Origin: an uncultured Bryobacterales bacterium
GTDB taxonomy: Bacteria > Acidobacteriota > Terriglobia > Bryobacterales > UBA6623
DNA: 64,000 bases
Assembly: GCA_951813605.1 (NCBI GenBank)
Contig: OX638379.1
Span: forward strand, 3,076,062 to 3,140,061
Direction of reading: 5' to 3'
Shown: piece by piece, positions 18,932 through 28,060 of the stretch
Layout of the letters: each line of letters opens with the position of its first letter
How positions within the stretch are numbered: position 1 is the stretch's first letter
Position numbers and translations under genes: made by a program
Notes under the pieces: model-generated
What the model was told of the DNA's origin: nothing
Databases searched by the model: none
Seen by the model: only the letters and a program-made list of their open reading frames with translations

Positions 18932-19801
18932 GTGTTCGAATTCGTAAGAGCGCACCAGGGGCAGTATCCGATCGCCTGCATGTGCCGGGTGCTGGGGGTC
19001 TCCACCAGCGGGTACTATGCATGGCGGAAGCGGCCGCCGAGTCGGCGGGCGCAACGGGACCAGGAGTTGAGCGAGCGGATCCGGGCGATCCACAAGCGCT
19101 CGCGGCAGACGTACGGGGCGCGGCGGGTGCACGCGGAACTGCGGACCCGGAGCGTGGTCGTAGCGCGACGGCGGGTGGCGCGGCTGATGCGGGCGCAGGG
19201 GCTGGTGGGGGTGACGCGGAGGAAGCGGCGGAGCACGACCCGCAGGGACCCGCAAGCGGCGGTGGCGCCGGACCGGGTGAAGCGGCAGTTCGAGGCCGCG
19301 GAGCCGAACCGGTTATGGGTCGCTGACATCACGTATGTGCCGACGCTGGAAGGGTTTGTGTACTTGGCGATGGTGCTGGGCGTGTTCAGCCGGAAGATCG
19401 TGGGCTGGGCGATGAGCGCGCGGCAGACGGTCGAGCTGGTGCAGGCGGCGTTGACGATGGCGGTGCGGACGCGGGGAGCGCTGGGAGTGGTGTTCCATTC
19501 CGACCGAGGGAGCCAGTACACGGCGGTGGCGTTCACCCGGCAGTGCGGCGCAATGGGCCTCGAGCGTTCGATGGGAGCGGCGGGGAACTGTTACGACAAC
19601 GCGATGGCGGAGAGCTTCTTCGCGACGTTGGAATGCGAATTACTGCAGCGGGTTCCGTTCGCGGGCCGGGAGCAGGCTGAACAGGAACTGTTCCGCTTTC
19701 TGGAAGGCTTCTGCAATCGCCGTCGACGGCATTCGGCGTTGGGCTACCTCTCGCCGGTGGAGTTCGAGCAGGCCTGGCACGCCGGGCAGCAGGCTGCCTG
19801 A
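18932..19801 (+). CDS. IS3-family transposase OrfB, DDE integrase (copy A)
   Basis: 289 aa from GTG 18932, in the -1 frame relative to orfA. HTH_21 segment (IHKRSRQTYGARRVHAEL), then the rve core with all three acidic motifs: WVADITYV, HSDRGSQY and DNAMAESFFATLECE. Full length for the family. Likely made as an OrfAB fusion by frameshift. This copy has a long non-coding 3' tail before its right end. Confidence 0.92.
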   Translation: MFEFVRAHQGQYPIACMCRVLGVSTSGYYAWRKRPPSRRAQRDQELSERIRAIHKRSRQTYGARRVHAELRTRSVVVARRRVARLMRAQGLVGVTRRKRRSTTRRDPQAAVAPDRVKRQFEAAEPNRLWVADITYVPTLEGFVYLAMVLGVFSRKIVGWAMSARQTVELVQAALTMAVRTRGALGVVFHSDRGSQYTAVAFTRQCGAMGLERSMGAAGNCYDNAMAESFFATLECELLQRVPFAGREQAEQELFRFLEGFCNRRRRHSALGYLSPVEFEQAWHAGQQAA

Positions 19802-20070
19802 GGTCAGTTCCGGTTCAGGGCGCGACGGCCAGGACGCCGGGCTCGTACACCCTCGGTGTATCATCTATCCGTGCACCACGGCGTGGGCAGGAGAGAGGTC
19901 GCGGCAACGGTAACGGTAGTTTTACCAACCTACCCTACCAACGGCCATGCGAACGGCTCTGCCTGGTCAAATTTGGCACAAGCAGCCTCGATCGGCGGAG
20001 CCAGTCCCCGTCGAAGCTGCGGAGAAGAGAGCGGGCAGAGGGGATGATGATGAGATTGCTTGACACTTGC
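19802..20070 (+). other. Long 3' tail of the IS3 element
   Basis: 269 bases between the OrfB stop and the IS256 insertion, continuing at 21453-21540 to the terminal repeat (GTGGACAGG-type end at about 21513-21540, read inward on the minus strand). IS3 elements usually have only a short 3' tail. No ORF of note; the tail is conserved in both copies. Confidence 0.5.
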
Positions 20071-21444
20071 GGGACTGTCAGAATTTCCGTGTGTGAGGTT
20101 GCTGCATCTTGATTTGCCCGTCCACGGTGACGGAGCCTATGATGCCCATGCGGCTGAGTTCTCATGGCGTCACCAGCCGAAATCTTTCGCCCAACTGGAG
20201 GGCGAACTCGGTGCGCGCCGGGTGCCAGAACGCGGGCGGCCGCACCCATTTCCGTGCGACCTTCCGCAGCGCCAGGCAGAGCAGCTTGGCCGCTGCCCGG
20301 TCATTCGGGAAGTGCCCACGCGTGCGCACTGCGCGGCGCACCGTGCTGTGCAAGCTCTCCATCGCGTTGGTCGTGTAAATCGCCCGGCGTATCGGTTCGG
20401 AGAACGCGAGGAACGGGATGATCTGCGGCCAGCGGGAACGCCAGCTCCGAGCGATAGCCGGATACTTCCGTCCCCAGGGGCCGGCCTCGAACGCGTCCAG
20501 CGCGGCCTCGGCCTGCTCCGCCCCCGGCGCCCGGTAAACGGCCTGCAGTGCCGCCGCCAGCTTCTTGCGCTCCTGATACGAGGCATGCGCCAGGGAGTAG
20601 CGGATCAAATGCACGATGCAGGCTTGCACCAGGGTTTGAGGATACACCGCTTCAATGACCTCCGGAAAGCCCTTCAGGCCGTCGGTCACCGCCACCAGCA
20701 CGTCCTGCATCCCCCGCGCTTTCAACTCGTTCATCACCTTCAGCCAGAACTTCGCGCCCTCCGTCTGCTCGATCCAGAACCCCAGCACCTCCTTGCACCC
20801 CGCGCAGGTCACCCCGATCCCCCTGTAGACCGCCTTGTTCCGCACCAGGCCCTCCTCGCGAATCTTCACCCGCAGCGCGTCGCAGTACACGATGGCGTAC
20901 ACCTCCTCCAGCGGCCGCGACTGCCATTCCAGAATCTCCGCATGCACCGCGTCCGTCACCTTGGAAATCAGCTCCGCCGAGACCGAGACCCCGTACAGCT
21001 CCTCGACATGCCCGCGCATCTCGCGCGTGCTCAAGCCCCGCGCATGCATCGCAATCACCTTGCCGTCGAAACCTGGCAGGCGCCGGCAGTACTTCTCGAT
21101 CAGGCGCGGCTCGCAGCGGCCCAGGCGATCCCGCGGAACCGACCGCCTCCATCGCCCCGCTGCCCGTCAATACCCGCTTGCGGTTGTGACCGTTGCGGTG
21201 GTTCCTCGCCCCGGCCTCGTGCGCGCCCTCCCAATGCGCCTCCATCTCCGCGTTCAGCGCCCGCTCGGCAACTGCCTGGCGCAAATCCGCCAGCAACTCG
21301 CCGTTGCGAAACGCCTCTAGCGGGTCCTCTCCCGCCAGCAACTCGTCCAATACCTCGTCGCTGATCCGCTGCCTGTGCTTCGTCATCAGAGGTCCTCCTT
21401 GCAGACCATCCTAAGACCTCACACACGTAATTTCTGACAGGGCT
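20071..21444 (-). mobile_element. IS256-family element with 8-bp target duplication
   Basis: 1374 bp. Terminal repeats CTGTCAGAATTTCCGTGTGT (left) and CTGTCAGAAATTACGTGTGT (right, inward) are nearly identical. The flanks carry the 8-bp duplication ACACTTGC (20063-20070 and 21445-21452), which is present once, uninterrupted, at 29192-29199 in copy B of the block. The insertion therefore occurred after, or in one copy of, the duplication. Confidence 0.95.
20162..21386 (-). pseudogene. IS256-family transposase in two overlapping frames
   Basis: The N-terminal part starts at ATG 21386 (MTKHRQRISDEVLDELLAGE, with AGGAGG upstream) and is in frame to about 21145. The rest continues in the +1 frame to 20162 and includes the Mutator/IS256 core (VYAIVYCDAL, GFWIEQTEGAKFW, VAVTDGLKGF, HLIRYSLAHASYQERKK, AIYTTNAMESLHSTVRRA). 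One extra base in the GAGGCGGTCGGTTCCGC stretch, compared with GAGGTGGCGGTTCCGC at 14583, explains the frame change. The decayed copy at 7393 shares this extra base. The element may have moved in trans. Confidence 0.88.
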
Positions 21445-21540
21445 ACACTTGCAGCTTGTAGCGCCATGATGGAGCCACCCTCAGCGGAGCAGTCTCACCT
21501 ACCGCACCTCAACCTGTCCACGGGACTGTAGGCCACCCCA

Positions 21541-22053
21541 ATCCTGCAGTCCGTGCCCGGCTGCGGCCCGGTCTGCGCCGCCGGCCTGTGCGCCGACATG
21601 CCCCAGCTCGGCACGCTGCAGCGCCGCCAGGCGGCCGCCCTGCTGGGCGTCGCCCCCTACGACAATCAAAGCGGGGCCAGCGACGGCCAGCGCCGCATTC
21701 GCGGCGGGCGCCGCTATCCCCGCAACCTGCTCTACATGGCGGCCGTCTCCGCCATCCGCTGCCACGCCGCGTGCCAGGCGCTCTACCAGCGCCTGCTCAA
21801 CAAGGGCCGCCAGCCCAAGGTGGCCCTCGTCGCCGTCATGCGCCAGCTTGTCACGCTGTGCAACGCCCTGCTCCGCGACAACCGCACCTGGCAACCGGAA
21901 CCCCCTCCCCGCGAGGCACTCGCCTGCAGGCCGCCGCCCTGCCGGCCCTCTCTCGCGGCGGCGGCCTGCTGCCGCCCGCCTGTGGCCCGCCAACCGCACT
22001 ACCCATGATGCACACCGTGTTTTCTCGCCGTTCCCGCTTGACACGCAACACGG
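21541..22053 (+). pseudogene. IS110 transposase C-terminal fragment
   Basis: Starts immediately after the IS3 right end. The reading QSVPGCGPVCAAGLCADMPQ, then GVAPYDNQSG and RRYPRNLLYMAAVSA is the transposase_20 domain of IS110/IS116 enzymes. The frame runs to 22008, and the likely 3' end of the element is near GACACGCAACACGGAAGCT at 22053. The middle of the protein is lost. Confidence 0.85.
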
Positions 22054-22210
22054 AAGCTGGCGCGGAACAAGGCGGTCTACATGGGGATCGGGGTGACCTG
22101 CGCGGGGTGCAAGGAGGTGCTGGGGTTTTGGATCGAGCGGACGGAGGGCGCGAAGTTCTGGCTGAAGGTGATGCACGAGCTGAAAACGCGGGGGATGCAG
22201 GACGTGCTAG

Positions 22211-23770
22211 CCCGACCTTCTCAAGAGTTTTAGATTTGGAGGCGTTTTGTCCATTTGGGGTGGTTGGATAGCCTGGCAATGTTGCGTGGCGTGCTGGATC
22301 CGGGCAGAGGCCGGGCAAGGGTCGCCAGATCCGCGGTTGCCGGGGTCCGTTTTGTCTTGCCACGCGCCCCGCCGACGCAGTGGTCCCGCTGACCTCCGAC
22401 GGGGCTCGAGACGATGGCTGGAGTGCCGCGGCTAGCAGCGCAGGGGCAGGCTCTGGAGACGGGCCAGCACCTGCCCGAAGAGAGGCCCGCTTCCGGGAAG
22501 CCCTCGTCGAACGACAGCCGCACGGCCCGCACGCTGACCCGGATCCGCACGCCGATCTTGAGCAGCTTCAGGCGGATCGTGCCGCATTGCGCCCGCGCCA
22601 GCCGCGTGCCCCGCAGGCCCCGGCGCCGCAGCAACTCCAGCAGCGCATAAGCGAACGAGGCGAAATACAGGCGCAGCTGGTTGGCCCGCATGGTGTGCGC
22701 CGAGGTGCGATCCGCGAACAGCGCCAGCTGCTGTTCCTTGATGCGGTTCTCCATATCGCCCCGTGCGCAGTACACCTGCTCGTACAGCGTGCGCGCCGCC
22801 ATCCGCCCGGCCTCCATCGCCGGGGCCAGGCTCCGCTTCAAGCGCGCATTCTGCGCGATTCCCAGCACATGCTCCACTCCCTGCGCCTCGCACCAAGCCA
22901 GCAATTCCTCGCGGCAGAACCCGCTGTCCCCGCGCAGCCGGATCTCCACCCCCGGCCAGCGCTCCCGGAGGCGCCCCGCGATGCGTTCCAGCTCCTGCAC
23001 CGTGCCCTCCGCCGCGTCGCGGTCCGCCGTCCGCAGGCGCGCCCCCAGCAGCTGCTGGCCGCAGAAGATGTACAGCGGCAAGTAACAGTAGCTGCGGCAG
23101 TACCCATGGAAGAAGCGGCCTTCCTGCCGGCCATGCAGCGGGTCATCCGTCGCGTCCACGTCCAGCACGATGCGCTCCGGCTGCGCGCCGTGCCAGTCCA
23201 GGAACAGGTCCACCAGCAGGGCGTCCAGCCGCGCCGTGTCGGCCACGATCTTCTTGTAGCGTTCCCCGGGGCCCAGCGCCGCCCCCGTCAGCTCCAGGCG
23301 GTTCAGCGTGCTCTTGCCCGGCGGCCAGCTCTCCCAGCTCGCCCGGCGCCGCCCGCGGCCCGCCGCCCCGCACAGCAGCGACCACAGCCTGCTCTGGCGC
23401 AACGTGTCGTGATCGTTCAGGTCCTCATAGCCCAGCGCCAGCCCCAGCACGCGCGCTGCCAGCAGCACTTCCAGCGCATGCTGCGTCCGTCGCGGGTCGC
23501 GGTGATCCCGGAAACACGCACTCAACCGCCGGAACAGCCCCGTCCGCAGGGCCAGCTCGCGCAGCAGCAGCCCGCCGCCATCCGACCCCAGTTCCCCGCC
23601 GTCAAACCGCCCGACTACACGCTGCCTTCGCAAGCCTGCGAACTCCAAGCGTGCTGTGCTACACTCTGTCGTCATAAGGCCGTCGTCCTGCTACGTGGTA
23701 AGTTGTTCATAATAAACCAATTATACCACAAGACACGGCCTTATACCCTACCCCTCGTGAGAAATCCGGG
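22211..23770 (-). mobile_element. IS1380-like element, copy 2, with CTAG target duplication
   Basis: 1560 bp, same terminal repeats as copy 1, flanked by CTAG at 22207-22210 and 23771-23774. It keeps the N-terminal region deleted from copy 1 but lacks 162 bp in the middle and has a 2-base insertion near 22482. Correcting both gives 1720 bp, matching the corrected length of copy 1. Confidence 0.88.
22230..23675 (-). pseudogene. IS1380-family transposase, deleted and frameshifted
   Basis: Starts MTTECSTARLEFAGL and includes FDGGELGSDGGGLLLREL, HRDPRRTQHALEVLLAARVL, GYEDLNDHD and the DDE core VLDVDATDDPLHG and LRGDSGFC. 54 residues are missing in frame between LAPAME and AGRMAARTLYEQ. A 2-base (AG) insertion near 22482 replaces the natural end (LARLQSLPLRC) with an unrelated tail. 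Frame length 481 aa. Probably inactive. Confidence 0.87.
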
Positions 23771-24413
23771 CTAGTGTCGCTGACCGACGACTTGAAAGGC
23801 TTTCCCGCGGTGATTGACGCGGTGTATCCGCAAGCCCTGGCGCAAACCTGCAGAGTGCATTTAATCCGCTATTCCCTGGCGCACGCCTCGTATCAGCAGC
23901 GCAAGAGGCTGGCGGCGGCGCTGAAGGTGATCTGCCGGGCGCCGGCGCTGGAGCAGGCCGAGGCGGCGCTGGACGCGTTCGAGGCCGGCCCCTGGGGACG
24001 GAAGTATGCGGCTGTTGCTCGGAGCTGGCGTTCCCGCTGGATACAGATCATCCTGTTCTTCGCGTTCTCGGAATCGCTGCGCCGGGCGATTTACTCGGCC
24101 GACGCGATGGAGAGCTTGAACAGCACGGTGCGCACACTGGGGCACTTCCCGAATGACCGGGCAGCGGCCGAGCTGATCTACCTGGCGCTGCGGAAATTCG
24201 AACGAAAATGGGAGCGGCCGCCCGCGTTCTGGCATCCGGCGCGCACCGAGTTCGCCCTCCACCTCGGCGCGAGATTTCGGCTGGTGACGCCATGGGAACT
24301 CAGCCGTATGGGTATCATAGGCGCCGTCGCCGTGGACGGGCAAATCAAGATGCAGCAACCTCCAGCAAGGAAATTCCGGCAGTCCCACGGTCCATGCCGA
24401 AAGGAGCACTCAC

Positions 24414-25235
24414 ATGAAGCAATCAATCATCGTCACGGGGCTGGCCGGGCTTGTTGCGGCCTTCCCGATTGAAGGTGTGGCGAAATCGCTGCACCACTTC
24501 CTGTCAACGAGGCAGTACGAAGCGGCTCTCGATGCCATGAGAGTCGCCACCGACCTCAACGCAAGGAGTTCCAGCGGTCGAACACCCTTGACGATCGCGG
24601 CGCGGAATCCAGCCAATGACGGCTACGACATGGTTTACGCCCTGCTATCGCTCGGTGCGGACCCGGATTTGCGGGATGGCGAGGGCGCAACTCCACTGCA
24701 CTACGCGGCCCGGGCCGGCATGCTCTCTGTCGTTCACCTGCTGGTGGATCGGTTTGGAGCGAAGGTGAACGCGCCGCAGATCAAGCCGGACGAATCCGAG
24801 ACGCCGATTGTATGGGCGGCTCTCCAGGGTCACGTTCGCGTCGTCCGCTATCTCGAATCACGCGGAGCCGCGTTCCCCAAGGATCGTGAATTCGACATGC
24901 GATTTCGCATGACAGAGGCGATTTACAAGCAACGGCTGCTCGGCGATGTCGAAGAGACGCATGACGGCTCTCCGTTTTTCCGCAATTTGATGAGCGTGCG
25001 CGCTCGCGTGCTCGCGTTGCAGGACGTCGGTGCTCCACCTCTCATCATCGAGCACGAGCAGGAGCGCTTGCGCGCCTTCACGGAACTGGCCGGCGATCCA
25101 GCGCGGGCGGACGAACGTGGCGTTACATTGTACCGCGAGGCCTCGCGGATAAGCGGCAAGGCGATGAGCCGCAAGCCCGGGTATTTTGAACAGCTCAAGG
25201 CATGGGCCAGGAAACGCAGGCCCAGCGATGAATAG
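24414..25235 (+). CDS. Exported ankyrin-repeat protein 1
   Basis: 273 aa. AAGGAG precedes ATG 24414. The N-terminus (MKQSIIVTGLAGLVAAFPIE...) looks like a Sec signal peptide. Residues about 45-150 form three to four ankyrin repeats (SGRTPLTIAARN, GATPLHYAARAGMLSVVHLL, TPIVWAALQGHVRVVRYLES). The C-terminal half is helical and charged, without a known domain. It is paralogous to the gene at 31695-32525, sharing order and motifs (DGYDMVYALLSLGADP / DAYDMVHALLALGADP). It sits between an IS256 end 28 bases upstream and an IS3 relic 12 bases downstream, so its promoter context is probably altered. Ankyrin repeats bind proteins; the partner is unknown. Confidence 0.85.
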   Translation: MKQSIIVTGLAGLVAAFPIEGVAKSLHHFLSTRQYEAALDAMRVATDLNARSSSGRTPLTIAARNPANDGYDMVYALLSLGADPDLRDGEGATPLHYAARAGMLSVVHLLVDRFGAKVNAPQIKPDESETPIVWAALQGHVRVVRYLESRGAAFPKDREFDMRFRMTEAIYKQRLLGDVEETHDGSPFFRNLMSVRARVLALQDVGAPPLIIEHEQERLRAFTELAGDPARADERGVTLYREASRISGKAMSRKPGYFEQLKAWARKRRPSDE

Positions 25236-25247
25236 CAAGACGGCAAC

Positions 25248-25274
25248 TGGAGTTGCTACCTTTTCGTGGACAAG
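25248..25274 (+). repeat. 27-base relic of an IS3 terminal repeat
   Basis: TGGAGTTGCTACCTTTTCGT followed by GGACAAG is the 5' end of the IS3 type found complete at 35509-38052. The rest is gone and an ISKra4 end follows directly. Confidence 0.65.
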
Positions 25275-25864
25275 GGGTGCACGACATGGATTTGAGATTC
25301 CGCTGACCTGAGGTGCACCTCCATACTGGGTAACGGGTTTGCTCCCAAGATTCTGACTGTACACAATACAGGAAGAAAGGAGACCCTCTGCCCGGCTCCA
25401 TCCCCCGCCTCGAAGCCCGCCGCGACCGCATCCTGCAGCTCATCGCCGGCCTCGGCGACATGCGCCCCGGCTCGCTCTCCTGCCGCTCCCGCCGCTGCGG
25501 CAAGCCCTCCTGCCACTGCAGCTCCCCCGGCGGCAAGCTCCACGGCCCCTACTGGTCGCTCACCTTCAAGCACAACGGCAAGACGCGCCACCGCTCCCTG
25601 CGCCCCGACCAGGTCGAGACCGCTCGCCACCAGATCGCCAACTTCCGTCGCTACCAGGACCTGTCGGCCGCACTCGTCGAAGTCAGCGAGCAACTCTGCC
25701 AGGCCCGCCTGGCCCAGCGCGCCGCCCCGACCGCCAGGCTGGTGAAAAAAGACCTTGCAGCAGCGCTTCGCCCTCGACATCCGCACCGAGATCGACCGTT
25801 TCGTAGGCAGCGGCCCGGCGGACACGATCGACTTCGAGGCTCTCGAAACCGCCGCGTGCCGCAG
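25275..25864 (+). mobile_element. ISKra4-family element, truncated
   Basis: Begins with the ISKra4 end GGGTGCACGAC, shared with the element at 29843-31481, and is cut at 25864 by the left repeat of an IS3 element. Confidence 0.75.
25388..25860 (+). pseudogene. ISKra4 first ORF (DUF6788-like) and start of transposase
   Basis: Reads PGSIPRLEARRDRILQLIAG, then MRPGSLSCRSRRCGKPSCHC and GGKLHGPYWSLTFKHNGKTR, like the small N-terminal ORF of ISKra4 elements. Homology with the second copy begins at a CTG (25388) placed after GGAGACCCT; in copy 2 a CTG follows AAGGAGGCGCT. The transposase start (QQRFALDIRTEIDRFVGSGP, ADTIDFEALE) follows an A6G run at 25745-25751 in another frame (+1), so this copy has probably lost or gained a base. 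Truncated downstream. Confidence 0.7.
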
Positions 25865-25890
25865 TGGGGTTACTAGGCTTTGGTGGACAG

Positions 25891-26201
25891 TTAAGGGTGC
25901 GGCAGGTGCTGAGGCTCGAAGAGTGCCGCACCATGGTGTCGAAGACAGTTGGGGAAGTCAAGTGCCGAGGGCCGGCAGAACGTCAGCTACACGGGGCGTG
26001 CCGCCGGAAGCGCCAGCGGGCTCTGCCGGGGGGCCACCCGCCAGCAAGACGGCGGCCTCCTGACCGCCCTGCCATGGGGGTGCCGTGGAGCTGACGGCAC
26101 GCCGTCCTGCTCCTGCTATTGCGGGGATGATCCAGGCCTCCGGAAGACTTGGGGGGCTGGGGGGCCGCGTCCCCCGACGGGCGACCCGGGGCCTGCGCTG
26201 G
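25891..26201 (-). other. Non-coding 3' tail of the IS3 element with hairpin
   Basis: About 310 bases between terminal repeat and orfB stop. GGTGCGGCA near 25895 pairs with TGCCGCACC near 25924 (9-bp stem). The same tail and an 8-bp version of the hairpin occur at 35535-35850. Confidence 0.5.
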
Positions 26202-27047
26202 CTAGTTCCGCGCCGCCCTCCGTTCGAAGTCCGCCGGCGACAGATAGCCGAGGGCCGAGTGCCGGCGGCGCCGATTGTAGAAGCCTTCCAGGAAGCGGAA
26301 GATCTCGCAGGCCGCTTGCTCGCGGGTGGCGCACGAGCTGCGTTGCAGCAGCTCGCACTCCAAGGTCGCAAAAAAACTCTCCGCCATGGCGTTGTCGAAA
26401 CAGTTGCCCCGGGCGCCCATGGATTGGCGGACGCCGGCCTGCTCGCAGCGGCGGGTGAACGCCAGCGCGGTGTACTGGCTGCCGCGGTCGGCATGGAAGA
26501 TCACGCCGCGCGCCGCGCGGGCCTGCAGGGCCATGTCCAGCGCGGAGCGCACCAGAGCGGCCGTCTGCCGCGCCCCCATGGCCCAGCCCACCACCTTGCG
26601 GCGGAACACGTCCAGCACCGTGGCCAGGTACAGAAAGCCTTCCCGCGTCGGCACATACGTGATGTCGGCCACCCACAGGCGGTGCGGCCCGGATGCCTCG
26701 AAGCGCCGCCGGACGCGGTCCGGAGCGACTTCCGCCTCGCGGTCCGCCCGGGTCGTGCAGAGCCGCCGGCGGCGGGTCACGCCCTGCAGCCCCAGCGCCC
26801 GCAGCAGCCGCGCCACCCGCTGCCGCGACACGCTCTCGCCCGCAGCCAGCAGCTCGGCCTGCACCCGCGGCGCCCCGTAGGTCCCTCGCGAAGCGGCGTG
26901 GATCCCGGCGATCTGCCGACTCAGCCGCTCGTTCTCTCGCGCCCGCCGGCTCGGCGAGCGCTGGCGCCATGCATAGTAGCCGCTGGAGGAGACACCCAGC
27001 ACGCGACACAGGCAGGCAATCGCATAGCAGCCCTGGCGCGCCTTCAC
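26202..27047 (-). CDS. IS3-family transposase OrfB, DDE integrase
   Basis: 281 aa from an internal ATG; the true start is probably in a frameshifted OrfAB product. HTH_21 region (IHAASRGTYGAPRVQAEL) and the complete catalytic triad motifs (WVADITYV, HADRGSQY, DNAMAESFFATLECE). Intact over the whole family length. It belongs to the same IS3 type as the disrupted copy at 35509-38052. orfA has lost its start, so expression of an active OrfAB is doubtful. Confidence 0.9.
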   Translation of the reverse strand: MKARQGCYAIACLCRVLGVSSSGYYAWRQRSPSRRARENERLSRQIAGIHAASRGTYGAPRVQAELLAAGESVSRQRVARLLRALGLQGVTRRRRLCTTRADREAEVAPDRVRRRFEASGPHRLWVADITYVPTREGFLYLATVLDVFRRKVVGWAMGARQTAALVRSALDMALQARAARGVIFHADRGSQYTALAFTRRCEQAGVRQSMGARGNCFDNAMAESFFATLECELLQRSSCATREQAACEIFRFLEGFYNRRRRHSALGYLSPADFERRAARN

Positions 27048-27361
27048 GAATGCGAAGACCCGGACGGCATCGAAGCGGTCTCCCGAGCGAACCAGGCCGC
27101 GGCTTTTGCCAGGATCTCGCGCTCCATCCGCAGCCGGCGGTTGTCACGCCGCAGCCGCGCCAGCTCCTGGCGCTCGGAGGTCCGCAGGCCGTCCTTGCGC
27201 CGCCCCGCGTCCAGATCGGCCTGCTTCATCCAGCGCAGCACCGAGTCCGCCGAGATCCCGAACTCCTCGGCGATCTCGCGCGGGCGGCGCTTGCCGACCT
27301 GCGCCACCTGCACCACCTGCTCCCGGAACTCCTTGGGATACGGTTTCACATACTCTCGCTT
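27044..27361 (-). pseudogene. IS3 OrfA with lost start codon
   Basis: Reads KREYVKPYPKEFREQVVQVA, then the HTH (IAEEFGISADSVLRWMKQ) and coiled coil (ELARLRRDNRRLRMEREIL). At the IS110 junction ATGAGCAAGCG has become ACAAGCAAGCG. An in-frame ATG at 27349 could still start a slightly short protein. Confidence 0.8.
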
Positions 27362-27364
27362 GCT

Positions 27365-27567
27365 TGTCTGTTAAGAATGGGGCTGTGAAGGGTCCTGAAT
27401 AGGGATCCGGCCCCGGGCATGCGCATGCCCGGGGCCGGGCGGCGGCAGGACCGCAGCTTGCTCGGCGATCTTGCGCCGTCGATGAGTAGGGTCACCGCCG
27501 CCTTTCCTCCGTCCTGGATGGATACGAGAGCATCAAGGCTCGCATGACAAGCAAAGGAGAAGGAACA
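27365..27567 (+). ncRNA. Candidate IS110 bridge-RNA leader (copy B)
   Basis: Same leader as at 18236-18438. Here the palindrome is longer: 32 bp, perfect, at 27407-27438, because one base differs from copy A. GCTTGCTC (27456-27463) matches the flanking IS3 target in the form CGCTTGCT at the junction. Confidence 0.5.
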
Positions 27568-27756
27568 ATGCCCCTTCAGCATACCGTCGGCATCGACGTT
27601 TCCAAGGCCCGCCTGGACGCCCGCCGGCTATCGGACGGCGAGGCCGCCCAGTTCGCCAACACCAAGGCGGGCTTCCAACAGCTGGTCGCCTGGAGCGGCG
27701 ACGCCGTCGAGTGCATCGCCTACGAGGGCGGGGGCAAGGAGGCCCCAAGTCAATGA
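27568..27756 (+). pseudogene. IS110 transposase N-terminal fragment (copy B)
   Basis: Same 62-residue stump as at 18439-18627, with the GIDVSKARLDA motif. Cut at IAYEGGG by the IS3 leader. Confidence 0.85.
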
Positions 27757-28058
27757 GCAAACATGCTTATGTGAAGGCGTACCCGAAGGAGTTTCGGGAC
27801 AAGGTCGTGCAGCTGGTGCAGGTCAGTGAGCGTAGCCTGCGGGAGGTGGCCGGGGAATTCGGGATCTCGACGGACTCGGTGCGGCGCTGGGTGCAGCAGG
27901 CGGAGCGCGACCAAGGCACCCGCAAGGACGGCGTCAGCAGTCCGGAGCGGGAGGAACTGATCCGCCTGAGGCGGGAGAACCGGCAACTGAAGATGGAGCG
28001 GGAGATCCTGTCAAAAGCGGCGGCCTGGTTCGCTCGGGAGACCGGTTCGATCCCGTAA
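27753..28058 (+). CDS. IS3-family transposase OrfA (copy B)
   Basis: 101 aa, same as 18624-18929 except one Glu to Gly change in the first HTH helix (REVAGEFG). AAGGAGG ribosome site. OrfB follows in the -1 frame. Confidence 0.9.
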   Translation: MSKHAYVKAYPKEFRDKVVQLVQVSERSLREVAGEFGISTDSVRRWVQQAERDQGTRKDGVSSPEREELIRLRRENRQLKMEREILSKAAAWFARETGSIP

Positions 28059-28060
28059 GA

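Larger units (their letters stand above)
18231..21540 (+). repeat. 1.9-kb duplicated block, copy A (interrupted by IS256)
   Basis: 18231-20070 plus 21453-21540 match 27360-29287 with a constant offset of 9129 up to 20070. I counted four single-base differences by eye (at the palindrome edge, in orfA, in orfB, in the 3' tail). The block contains an IS110 leader and truncated N-terminus fused to an IS3 element and its right end. Copy B carries the uninterrupted site where an IS256 sits in copy A. Confidence 0.92.
22054..24386 (+). mobile_element. Second IS256 fragment split by an IS1380-like element
   Basis: 22054-22210 carries NKAVYMGIGVTCAGC...MQDVL and 23771-24386 continues LVSLTDDLKGF to the end, with a degenerate right repeat (AAGGAAATTCCGGCAGTCCC). 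CTAG occurs on both sides of the insertion, and removing one copy restores D-V-L-V-S-L-T-D. The 5' part is missing where IS110 sequence abuts. Confidence 0.87.
25865..27359 (-). mobile_element. IS3-family element truncated by IS110
   Basis: The left terminal repeat TGGGGTTACTAGGCTTTGGT at 25865 matches the one at 35509. About 310 non-coding bases follow, then orfB and orfA on the minus strand. The 5' end is lost at 27360, where the IS110 leader begins at the orfA start codon, the same place as in the IS3 at 18235. Confidence 0.85.

Noticed and set aside
24386..25274. Composite transposon carrying the ankyrin gene
   Set aside because: The flanking ends belong to different families (IS256 at the left, IS3/ISKra4 at the right), so they cannot act as a pair.
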